In this document: positions 1 to 11,239 of the stretch, piece by piece
Numbering within the stretch: the stretch's first letter is position 1
How the letters are laid out: the number at the start of each line of letters is the position of its first letter
DNA from: Cyprinodon diabolis
Taxonomy: Eukaryota; Chordata; Actinopteri; Cyprinodontiformes; Cyprinodontidae
Length of the DNA stretch: 64,000 nucleotides
Direction of reading: 5' to 3'
NCBI GenBank assembly: GCA_030533445.1
Contig: CM060073.1
Coordinates: 41,089,928 to 41,153,927 of the forward strand
Translations under genes and position numbers: made by a program
Notes under the pieces: model-generated
What the model saw: only the letters and a program-made list of their open reading frames with translations
What the model was told of the DNA's origin: nothing
Databases searched by the model: none

Positions 1-716
1 CATTGTTGCTGCAGGGGCTGTTCAGAAGACCAGCAGCTAAAAGCAAGTAGCTACTGCACTACGTGTCTTATATAATTTTGTATTTATGCATTTAACCAAG
101 CTATGCAAAACGGTTTGGGATGTAGAGAAGTAATCGTGCAGAATCCTGTGTTTCTATAGTTGATCAATTGTTTGGATCACTGTGATTGTCTGTTGCTATA
201 TGTATTAGATATTTACCAAAGATAATTAACAGCTAATTGTTCTAATCCAACCTAGTCTAGGTGTCAGATTAATACTAATAAAAGCCAGAAATATTCCTTT
301 CAATATGCAAAGAACTGTGCCTTTTTATGAGATTTTGGAGAGATTTGTTGGATAATATCTCTTCTCTTTCATCTCTAATATGTGTTGCTTAATGAATCTA
401 AAACATCTGTAACATTTAAACTGTTTTGGTTTTATTTGTAATAAAGACTCTAACCTTTATCTCATTACACTCATACCAATTGTGTTCCTCTTGTCTTTCT
501 GCAAAACCATTAAACTATGATTAATCTGTTTTAAAGAAATGGTATGATGTAAACTTTGGTTTCCAGAAAGCTGTTTGTGCCATTCACATGGTAATTATAT
601 AATCTATAAATGGGTCCATGGAAACATGTTAAAAGTTCTCATATCTACCAGTTTTCAAATATATAAAAAAAAAGGAAAAGTATTTTACTAATTGATAGTA
701 TGTGAGATTGAATGTC
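1..716. other. AT-rich non-coding DNA
   Basis: No open frame, splice pattern or repeat family that I recognise. It lies downstream of prlhr, beyond the candidate polyadenylation signals. Confidence 0.5.
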
Positions 717-1025
717 TAATTTAGTCTGGCCCCGATGAATGAGACATCAGAAGATTGTTGATTAGAACAACCCGTTGTCTTTCAAACCTTGTTTGAGCAT
801 ATTGGCCAACGCTCTAAACAATGAGCGTTACTGACTGTGACGTAGTACAGCTTTGTCGTCACGCCCTCAAAACCCCGCCCGCTTTGCATCCAGAAATTCA
901 AAACGCATCTCTGCGTTGTGATTGGCCCACCAGTTCTAGGGCCTGGGGCATTGATCGAGGCTAGACCACTCGCAGGCAAAAATGATTTTGGCCGCTGGCG
1001 GGTGGGGCTAGTTTACTAGGCTAGA
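717..1025. mobile_element. Candidate GC-richer MITE-like element
   Basis: A roughly 300-bp island clearly richer in G+C than its flanks. The ends look like imperfect inverted repeats: TAGTCTGGCCCC at 722-733 on the left, and GGGGCTAGTTTACTA at 1004-1018 on the right, which reads TAGTAAACTAGCCCC on the other strand. The inside is rich in CpG and has no transposase. The 65-codon open frame on the minus strand inside it (782-979) looks like chance. I take it for a short non-autonomous DNA transposon; the superfamily is unknown and no target duplication was established. Confidence 0.45.
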
Positions 1026-1144
1026 TCAAAGGTGCTCTCATGAAAACATGTATAATGCATAGAACTGCTTTTAGGTCAGGAAGACGAGATAAGAAAAAAA
1101 ATAAATGCGTAATTTAAGCTGATTCAAAAATGTAAACTTTATTG

Positions 1145-1346
1145 ATTTCACAATGGTGAAATTAACTCTGCATTTAACCCATCCCCTTGGGGGGCAGTCG
1201 GCTGCCACTGTGTTGTGCCCAGGGAGCAGTGTGGGGTTAAGGGTCTTGCTCAGAGACCCAGAGTGGCAGTCTGTGGGGGTGGGTTTCAAATTCTCATCCT
1301 CAGGATTCAAAGCCCTACAGTATGTCCTGACCACTAGGCCACCACT
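1145..1346 (+). repeat. tRNA-like SINE relic, copy 1
   Basis: Shares its layout and many words with 14762-14955: a region of the type CCCTTGGG..GGGCTGCCACT, then GGGGTTAAGGG, then GCTCAGAGACCCAGAGTG, then a degenerate B-box-like GGGTTTCAAATTCTC, then an end of the type CTAGGCCACCACTC. The order, ending in a B-box-like block, suggests a decayed tRNA-derived SINE on the plus strand. Two matching copies in one window support a dispersed repeat; the family name is not known to me. Confidence 0.6.
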
Positions 1347-4300
1347 CCCCCGTTAAAAAAAAATTATCAGAAGTTCAAAATAAGTAACAATAGTCTTAAG
1401 AATGGAACAATAGGGATTACAGAAATAAATGGTTCCTGTATAGGGTTTACTTTATAAAAGTACTCCTTTAAAAAAAAAAGAAGCCTATAAGGTGTTTAAA
1501 ATGTCATATTTGGACCAAGCAGAAATGTATTTATTTCTTTAACACACTTTTGGCACAATAAAAGTATATAAATCCTTGATGTACAATTTTCTTAAAGCAT
1601 CTTTGTGAAACACGCCAGTGGACAGTTTATTGTAAACAACTGACAGGAAAAATTGTTCCCATTTAACTCGTAGGGTAAAAAGCCCTCTGATGTTCAAGCT
1701 AAATATTACCCAGTATTTGAAGCACCCAAACATGCCCAGACCAGTGTTGACATTTTTATCTTTGAAACCATTTCTTAAATCAGCCAAACTCACTTTATAT
1801 TGGTGACCTATACACAGAATGACATGGTCATTTTTTTCCATTTGGTCAGCTCTTGTGTGAATGGTTATGGAAATTTTGATGTAAGAGCATTTCCAATTCA
1901 CAGCAATGCCTCCTGCAGACCTACTTTATTACCTGCATCTTTTGCCACAATTAAAATTCAGTACCAGTTCGACAATCATGTTTGCAACAGCCAGAACCGA
2001 CTCCATCATTCCAGTGATCACCAATGGGTAGAAAATATTCCCTCTTCTTTGCAGGCAGAAAAAATAAGTTTATGGAAAAGCAGTAGTATGAGTTTAGCCA
2101 GTCAAGGCATAATTTTCTTTCTAGAAAATGCAGGATGCATAGAAAGCTACAATTTCCAAACAGGAGCATTACAGTTGATCACAGTTTTCTTTAGGTTTGC
2201 CATTTATGGTAAAGCCACGTGGTATTAAACTTTATTACAACACAAATGCTTCTGAATCAACTTTTAAATGTCATGAGTGACTCTTCTGCCATAATGACAA
2301 CTAATACTTGCTGTTTAGCTTGACTCACTGACTTCACCAAAATAGATTTTAAATAGATTTATGCATCCATCCATCTACTGCTGCTTGTCCATCACAGTCA
2401 CTGCCTGCAGCTCGTCACCAGCAGTGATGGTTCCAGAAAGAGTTCATGGGGGTGGCCAAGCAGGGACCGATATGCATTGATAGGTGCTAAAAACTGTTAG
2501 GGGCCAAAAACATATTACTGTCACTCTATGCTGATCACAATGAAGCAACAGGAAAATGAATGTGCAAAATATCTATATTTTCCGAATCTATATTTTCCCA
2601 CAGGTGGGATCCTTTCACAGTGACAAACTGGAATTCACTGAGGGCGACCTCTTCTTTCACAAATGTTATATAACTACAGTCTACATAGGTGCTGTATTGT
2701 ATACGCTTGATTTTAATTATTTGAATGGAAAGTCAGAAATTTCTTCACCTAAATTTGAACTATATTTTATAAAGATAAGAAATATTGTCACAGTTGCAGG
2801 CTCTAAAGTGGCAAAATGGGGATGATCTACACAGTTGAGTGGGGATAAGGGGGATCCCCCTTCTTAAAAAAAAAATCTTAAAAATCATCCCCCCATACCA
2901 TCCCCAGTGACATTTTACTACTGAATATGTAAAATTTCTACCTACTATATATTTATAGTAATGGCAATGATATTTCCCTCCAACATTTGGTGGGCTGTGG
3001 GCTTACGAGTAGCCTGAGCAAAATAAATAAAATCAAAGAAGTGGCCTACTATTACTATGAAGATGATCCCAGTGGGAAATTTCTCCCCTGCATTTGTCCC
3101 TAAGGGGCAGTGATAGACATGGCAGTCCAGGGAATGACTGCAGTTCTACTGTAAGGTGCCTTGGTCAAGGTCAATGACCAGCGTACCTGACAAGGAACAA
3201 CCATGCCATGCATGTTGCTTTATGTTAATAGACTATATTAATTAGGTTATATATGCTTCCTAAAAAAAACCCCGCCAACTAGACTATTAGTTCTACCCAG
3301 ATATACATGTTCATGCCTGCAACACTTACTTTGGGGAATTCTCCAATAAACATCTGTAGTGGTACTACCAGCAGCTTTAATCAGCTTTTACTCGTTATGC
3401 TTCAACGGGGCTAAACTAAACTACTCCAGAGCTCATGCCCACATTTAGCCCTGTGGAAAACAAACAACCATACTGGTTTTTATGTTGAACAACCCTCTTG
3501 GTAACCTGTAATAGGCAATGCAGTTTTTGAAACACCTGCAACACAATCATTTTCTGTTCTCATTCCATCTATGTTTGCTAAACTGTTCACAGTGGAACAA
3601 ACCACGGACGCTTTGTTCATCTATAACAGAACAATCATGCTCCGGCACATTCAGGCCTACAATTACAGGTCTTAAATTATCCCAACAGCCTCACTTTTGT
3701 GCCATGAAGAGATTGTGTTCATATTAAGTCTGTATTTTATTTATTAGCAATCAGTGGAAAGTGGCTCCTGTGATCAGCCACTTTTTAAAACATCAAGTAA
3801 ATCTTTTAACCTACTGTATCAGCAACATTATGATGTAACAGGAGCACTGCAATTTAAATGCTAAGAAAAATAAATATAGGGATCACCTTAAGTTAGACAA
3901 ATAAAGCAATGCAGCTGCTTGTTGAGATAGAGGTTTTTTTAATGTTACAAGAATGCATGTAATCACAAACTTTAGGGAACACACTATCGCCGTTTAAGAA
4001 GAGGCAGTCCATTTTTAAAGATATATCAAAATCAGTTAAATTATGAAGATACATTTTTTATCTCTTTAGCCCAGGTAAGGCACTTCACACACTGTTTTTT
4101 GTCCTAAAGGTGGCGTCAACACAAGGAGCGCTAAATTTGTAGCCTCTATAATGCTTACCCCTGTATTTAGCACTGAAGCACTGACTTTAGCCAAATTCCA
4201 AACCTTGTGAATCTTCACCAAACTTATAAATGGGATTAAAGTGGCATCTTATCAAATTGCATACATCACTCTCTGGACCACCTCCTTTAGAAATGAATTT

Positions 4301-4419
4301 CTATGGCACACGTTCCCTGTGGAGGTTATTAATGACTGTCTTCGAAAAATATGTAAAATGAATGGTCTTTCAGTCTGATTACATAGGGAACAACATCAAA
4401 TTAAGAAATCTATTCATAT

Positions 4420-4424
<5 letters not shown>
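1347..4424. other. Non-coding DNA downstream of prlhr
   Basis: Apart from the possible SINE relic at 3088-3185, I see no gene or clear repeat. The longest open frames (1539-1901 minus, 120 codons; 1800-2228 plus, 142 codons) overlap on opposite strands and have no motif I recognise. Confidence 0.45.
3088..3185 (+). repeat. Possible third, older copy of the SINE-like repeat
   Basis: Fragments match the family seen at 1145-1346 in the same order: GCATTTGTCCC, AAGGGGCAGTG, CCAGGGAATGA and AAGGTGCCTTGGTCAAGG. The B-box-like end is missing or unrecognisable. The match is short and made by eye. Confidence 0.3.

Positions 4425-4476
<52 letters not shown>
4425..4476. repeat. (TA)n microsatellite
   Basis: About 26 uninterrupted AT units, followed by a T-rich run. 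It lies about 170 bases beyond the candidate poly(A) signal of prlhr. Confidence 0.95.
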
Positions 4477-4479
<3 letters not shown>

Positions 4480-4647
4480 TTTATTTGTATTTTTATTTTT
4501 AAGAGATTGACTTGGGTTTGCATTAGCTGTAAGCCATAATAATCAAAAAATAATCAAACTTTGTACTTACAAATATGAGTTTTTAATAAATCTATTCAAT
4601 TTATGACTTTCAGCTTTACTGTAGTAGAATAATTCAAGTAGTCTGCA

Positions 4648-4949
4648 TTTTATTCCAGCCGACTTTGCCTTTAGTTTCACAGCTCAAACACAGACGAGAC
4701 TTGATGATTATGTCTGAACTGAAACTAGCCTTAAGTAATAGATGAAAAATACATTACAGTAAATGATGTACCCTTAGTGACTTCACTGTGCATTTTGGAC
4801 ATTACTGGCTCATCTTTCCACACTGTTAACAACACCTCGAGAAACCTTTATGTAGTAAAGGCTTATTGAACAGAGTAAGAAGACATTAGAATAAGGAAAT
4901 CTTGTAGACTTTTATCTAAAAATAAACACTGACATCCTGACATTTTAAT
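4648..4949 (-). promoter_or_regulatory. prlhr: Candidate prlhr polyadenylation signals
   Basis: On the minus strand downstream of the prlhr stop there is an ATTAAA variant at 4949-4944 (about 120 nt after the stop) and a canonical AATAAA at 4653-4648 (about 415 nt after it). Either could end the transcript; sequence alone does not decide. The hexamers are common in AT-rich DNA, so confidence is limited. Confidence 0.35.
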
Positions 4950-5066
4950 TTACAGTCATTGAAGAACCGTTAACAATATACATTTTCAAATGAAATGGGT
5001 TGACTAAGTGGGAGTTCCTCTTTATACTTGCAGAGATTGTCAGGATGAGCATGAAGCAGAAGAGAC

Positions 5067-8000
5067 TCACAAAACCACACTGGCTGTGGCACAGTTGTTA
5101 GCAGAAATGCCAATGCGGCGGCGACATGTGAACATTTTGCGAAGCTCAGCGTGAAAGCGGTCATGGAGCCATGCGTAAAGGAAAGGGTTACAACAAGACG
5201 AGCTCATTGCACACAGATGACAGAGCAGCTGGATGAGCAGGAAGTAGTGCTTATCGATAAGACCAATGTCAATGTCACGCAGAACGTTGAACACACTAAT
5301 GGGCATCCAGCAGATGCCAAAAGCTGCAACCACGAGACTAACGAGGCGAAAGGTTTTGCGCTTGCGAAGGCGCTGGGCCTCTGCCTGGCTTTCGGTGTGG
5401 TGGCCCGGCACGACACAGTTCCTCAGTTTGACTGAGATACACAGGTAGGAGATGCAGAGCGCCGATAGAGGCAGGACGTAGGTAATGAGGAGAGTGCCGT
5501 AGGCGTAAGCCAACCGCTCTCTCTCCTGACCCATCCAGAACTCTTCACAGATGGTGAAACCCTCGTCTTTAAACTCCACGTGGTATGTGTGAGCCACAGC
5601 GGGAGCCACCAAACCACAGGAGAGCAGCCAGATCCCAGACAGAAGGTAGGTGCACGCCAACACTGAGATTCGCTTCTTCAGTGGATGAACTGTAGCATAA
5701 TATCTGGGAGGAAACACAGAGAAAGAGTAACAAAAGATGGATGGAAACTGATGGGAAAATGTCACACATGACTCATTGCAGGGGTGGAAGATGAACAACC
5801 CCAGTGAAAGCTTGCCATCAGGAATGGAAGCATAGATTACTGTATGCTCCTATGAGTACTGCAAATTACACCTGCTCAGAAATGACTTCCAACTAGAATG
5901 AACTAGTCAGATGCAAAATGGGTTCTTTTCAGCCGGGAAAATTGGATGTGTAATTTGGCTTCAAAATATCCAGTCTGATTCTGCAATGCACTGTAGCCAA
6001 GGTCAGACACAGCAGATTTTGTGCAACATGGCAACAGAGAAGACTTGACACTTTCTGCCAAATTTTCCTTTCACTCTCCTCCTTCATTTAAATTAACCAA
6101 ACAGATAAGGTTAATGGACAATATGTCTTCAGAGCTTAAGAATACTGAGAGAAAGAAGTGAGGATACACTTTTATGAAGACATACGATGAGCAGGAAATC
6201 TTCACTGAAAGGCCTGCTGTGCATACAAAAAGGAGCCTTAGGATTTATTATCCTCATGCATTTGCATTTGCAAGGATAGAAAGAGGAGGACACGTGTCCT
6301 TAAAAGGCTTTGTGGGCAAATGTATCTTCAAATCAGTGTGTCAGACAAACAGATTCACAGCACTTTATTTTCACATTTTGTCACATTTATCACCTTTAAA
6401 CTTCAATGTATTTTAAAGAGATTTGATGTGATAAACCAACACAAAATAGGGCATGATTTGGAGGGTGAAGAAAATTATACATAGTCTCCCTCTTTCTTTT
6501 TAAATTTCAAATGTTAGGCATGCTTTTTTGCATTCATTTTATTAATATTTCAGCCCCTTTCCGTCCATGCTTGGTACAGTAGAAGTAGCTATTGCAGCTT
6601 AAGGTTGTTTGGTGTACATCTCTAAGCTTTGAGCTTCTACAAATTGGTACTTTGAAAAATATTTCAAGTTCAATCAAGGTGGGTGGAGAGCTTTGCCAGC
6701 AGATCATTTTAGGTCTAGATTTTGTCTTTCTAACATAAACCCTCTTTTATCTGAACTGTTGGTTTATAGTCCTGGCTATAGGTTTAGGTTTGTTGGATGA
6801 ACATTCACCAAAGTCATAAATGCTTAAATTGTCTACCAGAATTACATTTTTTCTTCAAATGAAGTTGTCATTAACTCAGAGAAAGAGAAACCCCACTGCA
6901 TGGTGCTGCCACCACCAAGTTTAAATTCTGGAATATTGGATTCTGGGTGAGATGCAGTTCAAATATTTCATTTTGGTTGTATGAAATCTAAAAATTAGGA
7001 GTTTTATGAACTTCTTTTCAAACCAGCATGTGTTTGGCCGCTCTTCTCTAAAGACCAAAGTTTTGTAGTCCACATTTAATAGCTGCCCTGCTGACAGGTA
7101 ATATATATTCTCCAAAGTTAACGTGGGCCTGTTGAAACTCCTCTGATTAATGCTCTCATTACTCAGCCCCTTAGGAAGACGGCTATTTCTAAGTAAGTCT
7201 ACATTTCTGCCATACTCCTTCCACGTTCAGAGAATGGATCTGTGAGATGTTCCACCCTTACATTAGCCATTATCATTAACTACCTGCTGTTTCCTTGTTC
7301 TTCAAAGTTTGTTACAGTTTTCTCTAACCTTTACAGAACAGCTACATTTATACTGACTCTAAATTAGACATGGATGGCATGGATTATATTTAATGGGTTT
7401 TATTAATTTTATTTAGGGGGTATAGGAATAAAGTAGGCTAAATGCAGCGGCTCATAAATAAATGAATAAATTATTATTATTTTAGTTACTTTGGGTTTAT
7501 TGGTTACATTATTACATTGCTGCTTTTGGTTAAAAAACTACAAAATATAAACACGTTTAACCCTTTATAAGGAACTCAGTGAAATATTTTGACATTTAAA
7601 AATCCAGGTCAACAGAGTCATTAGAGGAAAGAACAAGACATTATTATCTCTGTTAGATTAAAAAAAATGGTAAAAACACGGTCATTGTAATTACCATATA
7701 CATTACCTTGCCCTAATATGGTCAAAAAAGTGTGCATAAACATTTTTTGTTACATCACCCTCAGAACATTGACGCTGATACAAGAACTTTAATTTTTAAC
7801 TTAGCTTATTAACTGCTTAATTATTCTTTTCAACTCTTTAAGTTGGATTTTTAGTTTTTTTAATTAGCTTATTAAGTTCTTCAGTATTTTATTTCTTTCA
7901 TTTAACTTACAGTAGGCAACATTAGATCACTGGGGGTATTCTATGAAGCAGCTGAGGTGGACCCTGCAGAACACATCTAACCTCACCTTTTTCCCTTGTT

Positions 8001-8640
8001 TGCTATAAAATGGTTTAAATATAAGTCTATCTAAACGGTAACTTAAACAATAATGGTATAAGAGAAATTGAAACTTTGTAAATGCTTCTTCATGCTAATA
8101 ATATTTTCCATTTAAGATTTCCACACGCTAACTACAGATTGAAATACTTTTCCATATTCCCCCAATGTTTGGAACTTACCTGTCCACACCAATGGCAGTG
8201 AGTGTGAACACTGACACATAAACAGTCACCGGCTGGATGAGGTACACCAAGTAGCACATAAACCGGCCAAACACCCAGCCGTGGGGGCTGAAAGCATAGG
8301 CCAGAGTGAAGGGGACGCAAGTAGCACACATCAGCATGTCAGAGAAAGCCAAATTTCCAATAAAGAAGTTCGTGACGTTGTGCATCTTGCGGGTGCGACA
8401 AATCACATAGAGGAGCAGGTAGTTGCCAAAGACACCAACGATGGCCACTAGAGTGTAGCAGGGTATGATGAGCAGCTTGAATGACTGCAGTAGCTCCACA
8501 CCAGCAAACTGAGGGATGCGCTTGGACGAGCTGTTTTGCAGCACCACCTCAAACACTGGACCCGTGTTGTTCCCAGCTTCATCCTGCTGCATATATGAAG
8601 TGGTGAGCTCCTGTGTCCAGCTGCTGCCTGTGTCCTCCAT
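5067..8640 (-). CDS. prlhr: Prolactin-releasing peptide receptor, two coding exons
   Basis: Class A receptor for RFamide prolactin-releasing peptides at the plasma membrane. Coding exon 1 is 8640-8180, ending at donor GTAAGT (8179-8174). Coding exon 2 is 5703-5067, after acceptor CCTCCCAG. The join is in frame, splits the Arg codon of DRY (residues 153-155), and gives 365 residues; human PRLHR is about 370. Visible hallmarks: N-glycosylation sites N24 and N36 before TM1, [19 protein letters not shown] (TM2), the TM3 cysteine C129, [26 protein letters not shown] and CEEFW in extracellular loop 2, [11 protein letters not shown] in loop 3, [16 protein letters not shown] (TM6), [12 protein letters not shown] (TM7) and a PDZ-type C-terminus SVVL (human SVVI). 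No frameshift or premature stop. The start ATG is the first in exon 1 and follows an acceptor by 21 nt. Fish often carry more than one PRLHR copy; I cannot say which this is. Confidence 0.95.
5704..6359 (-). other. prlhr: prlhr coding intron, 3' part
   Basis: The part of the 2.5-kb intron nearest the acceptor (minus strand CTCCCAG just before exon 2 at 5703). A pyrimidine-rich tract precedes the AG. No other feature seen. Confidence 0.8.
6360..7262 (-). mobile_element. Decayed Tc1-like DNA transposon in prlhr intron
   Basis: On the plus strand this stretch follows, in the right order, the antisense layout of a common teleost Tc1-type transposon: TTCACATTTTGTCAC and AACTTCAATGTATTTTA near the left end, AAAATTATACATAG, GCATGGTGCTGCCACCACCA in the middle, then TCTGATTAATGCTCTC, TGCCATACTCCTTCCA and GTGAGATGTTCCA. 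The transposase would read on the minus strand, and its helix-turn-helix end lies near 7150-7260. Stops and frame breaks are everywhere, so it is dead. Right inverted repeat not identified. Confidence 0.7.
7263..8173 (-). other. prlhr: prlhr coding intron, 5' part
   Basis: AT-rich intron sequence between the transposon relic and the donor site at 8179-8174. No recognisable gene or repeat. Confidence 0.7.
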
Positions 8641-8670
8641 CCAGAAAAGGACAAGGTGGACCTATAGGAA
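8641..8670 (-). other. prlhr: 5' UTR remainder and splice acceptor of prlhr exon 2
   Basis: Immediately upstream of the start codon the minus strand reads TTTCCTTCCTATAG and then GTCCACC. This is a good pyrimidine tract and AG acceptor with the exon starting at 8661. It leaves 21 nt of 5' UTR before the ATG and no upstream ATG in that stretch. It pairs naturally with the donor at 11063-11058. Confidence 0.65.
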
Positions 8671-9297
8671 GGAAATCATTTTCACTTTCATATAAATTGT
8701 GTTTTCAGACAATTTGCACTGTAGATTTTTTAATGAGTCTGATCTTCTGACCAAGAGACACAAAAGAAGCAAAAAAAAAAAAAAAACAGTTACCTATTTC
8801 TCTCTGAGCCTGATTATTCTTTAAAATGTATTGCCTGTAAATGAAATAGAAATGAATGACCGCCATGTGAAAGGAAGCATTGGTTTTACTACAGGTGGCT
8901 GATGGTGCTAAAGTTGGAATCTGATTTAAAATAAATTAGTAACTTCATGTTTTACAAACTTTTTAGTGGTGTCTGTAATGCATTTGATCAATGCGGATGC
9001 AATATATTACACAGAGTTTAAACTGGTCAGACTTCAACAGACCAGTGATTCTTTAAAACACAATTTGAGATTTATCTAACCTTAACATAACAACAATCTT
9101 GTAATTGTACAAAATTATGAACTTTAAGACTTCCACCTTTTTCCAAAAAGGATGAATATAGTATTATTTAATATATTTCACTAAATATTAGATTAATTTA
9201 ATGTTATTTATTGCTTAATATTTCCACAAGAGTTTTTTTTCTCTCAGCTTTTCTGATTAAAGCTGCTTTTGTTGTACTGTATGCATTTGGAATGTGT
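8662..9297 (-). other. prlhr: prlhr intron 1, 3' part
   Basis: Predicted intron between the non-coding first exon and coding exon 1. It has an A-run near 8771-8786; nothing else recognised. Confidence 0.5.
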
Positions 9298-9805
9298 TGT
9301 CACAATCTCCAGGCACTGCAGTTTAGATTTTTGTATGTTTTCATAATTTTCCTTCTTGGTTTTCCATCTGTTTGCAGCTCTTACTGTGTTTTGCTAAATT
9401 CTTTATTTATATCTGTATGTTGTTTTTATTGTATTAGTATTTTATTTCTTGATTCCCTTGTTATCTTCCACCTTTGATTGATAATTTTCTGTGTCCCAGC
9501 TCAGCTCCATCTATATTAATTAGTCTTCTGACCCAGCTTCTCCCCTTTCCATTCCGGCACAACTGGGTTGTTTGTCATTTCTCCGCTTCTGGCTCTCTAT
9601 TTATGCAGGTATGTACTGAAAATGTCATTGTTCATCACAAGATTCTTCCATTAGTGTGTTGACTTCATGTTACCTAGGGATCTGTTACCTTGTCTGTTCC
9701 ATGCCTGTTTCTTAAATCCTGTTTCACGACCTGATATTCTCTCTGCAAGACTGACTTATTAGCTAACACTCTGCTTTTGTGTTCTTCCACAAACTGACCA
9801 TGACA
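9298..9805 (+). mobile_element. LTR-like repeat in prlhr intron 1
   Basis: About 508 bp beginning TGTCACAATC and ending ACCATGACA, so both ends are short inverted repeats of the TG..CA type. Inside is the TATA-like CTCTATTTATGC (around 9595), and the plus strand is rich in T and C. The layout resembles the LTR-like elements at 14041, 30273, 61583 and 27714. No internal retroviral genes lie beside it, so it would be a solo LTR. The five bases flanking each side do not match, so a target duplication is not supported. Confidence 0.4.
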
Positions 9806-11057
9806 TTGGGGTGTCGAAGATTGTCTATTTCCTTTTGCCTTTTTCACTCAGTATCTCTGGCTTTCTTTGAGAAATTAGAATTCATTGGTAAATTGTGATG
9901 AATCAAAGTAATTTGAAAAAGTCTGTCACAAACATTTGCTACCAGGTTTAAAAACTCTGCAGGTTAGAAACAGATGCAGTGTAATTCTGACATGAAGTAT
10001 ACTATATGCAGCATGTATTCCTGAACAGAACTTCAATTCAAAGACAGAATAATAACTCTGCTACATGACTCACCTGCTGTGGACAAACGACTACCCATAC
10101 TGCAATGTTGATGTGCACAACACCAGAGCTGGTGGCTCTTGAAGCACTATATTTAGCTCATGTAAGGATATTTGAAGGATATGCACACAAAAGCACATGG
10201 TTTGGGATGGTGAGAGTGGGATATGGAAATGATTCCAGTGGGATGCAGCTCAATGAGGAAAAACATGATATAGGAAAACTATACTTTTCCAAAATTTCAA
10301 GAGATTTTGATTTAAAGAATCTAAAGTTGATTTGCTGATGAAATGTAAAATGAACAAATCTCTGTTGGGTTACAGGAAAGTGTCTGCATGCAAACAATTC
10401 AATTTTCTATGTGCATTTTACAAAAAATTAAAGAAATAATCATAAAACCTATAACTGAATTTAATTGAATTGAGAATACAAGGCATTTAACAAGTGAGCA
10501 TTTTCCCCCCATGTAATCATTTGAATATACTATGTTTCTTTTTATTTCTAACTGTTCAGATTTGATTCCAGTTTGCAAGAATGCGGAGGCTGCAGCAGAT
10601 TGTGCGCTCAGTTGATGCCACAATATCAGATGGAGGTGATGTCCCTCCGTTGTGCAGAAAGCAAAGGAAAAAAATCTATTTATTTCTCAACATGTAGCTA
10701 TAAAAAACAACAAATCGAATGATACAGAAAATTAACTGCACTTTAAATTAAATAAACTCCTTTCGGCTAAAAAGTTTTTTTTTATGATTTTTATACTGTG
10801 TAATTATATTTGAATGAATACCTTAATTTAGCCCTGCAGCCACATAAAATGAGATGCAGTTAGAATTTACCATCTCTTAAATAATAAGACATCTAAACAG
10901 ATGTTTTGCGCCAAGGATTTAAAAAACGGGTCCGTGAATAACTTTAAATTATATAAAAAAAATAGGAGTATTTTTTTTTTTAAGTTGTACTCATATCCCT
11001 GGTTTAATTCTCTAAGGCGGTAAATAAAAAAAACAATTGCGCGTTTCGGTGAAAGCC
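9806..11057 (-). other. prlhr: prlhr intron 1, 5' part
   Basis: AT-rich sequence between the LTR-like repeat and the predicted donor at 11063-11058. Short open frames here (10105-10338, 10158-10397, 10399-10623) carry no recognisable motif. Confidence 0.5.
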
Positions 11058-11063
11058 ACTCAC

Positions 11064-11202
11064 CTTGGGCTGGATTGAGATTTTGTTCGCAGGACCTCAG
11101 TGCGCCTCCTTCAAGCAGCTGCGCTGTGCGCTCCTCTCATAGATGAAGGCTGCTGACTCTCTGCGCAGCAGCAAAAGCAAAAGATGTTTTCCTAACTCTT
11201 TT
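11064..11202 (-). other. prlhr: Predicted non-coding first exon of prlhr
   Basis: On the minus strand a GC-richer segment ends in CCCAAG followed by a strong donor GTGAGT (11063-11058). It starts about 30 nt below a TATA box at 11232-11226. It contains several CTGCGC/GCGCAG words and no long open frame. Together with the acceptor just before the prlhr ATG this makes a three-exon gene with a roughly 2.4-kb first intron. Inferred from splice and promoter signals only; cDNA would settle it. Confidence 0.55.
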
Positions 11203-11225
11203 CATTTGCTCACGCAGATGTGCGC

Positions 11226-11232
11226 TTTTATA
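11226..11232 (-). promoter_or_regulatory. prlhr: TATA box, predicted prlhr promoter
   Basis: The minus strand reads AGCTATAAAAGCGC here. A match this good directly upstream of a GC-rich segment with a donor site suggests a focused promoter with a start near 11200. Upstream there are two GATA-type words: AGATAAG on the plus strand around 11250, and CTTATCT around 11364. Whether they act is unknown. Confidence 0.55.
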
Positions 11233-11239
11233 GCTCCTG

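Noticed and set aside
1800..2228. 142-codon plus-strand frame
   Set aside because: Overlaps open frames on the other strand, no known motif, no splice or promoter context.
5151..5798. Several open frames overlapping the prlhr exon on both strands, and the part of its own frame above 5703
   Set aside because: Shadows of the receptor exon; the frame above 5703 is intron read-through past the acceptor.
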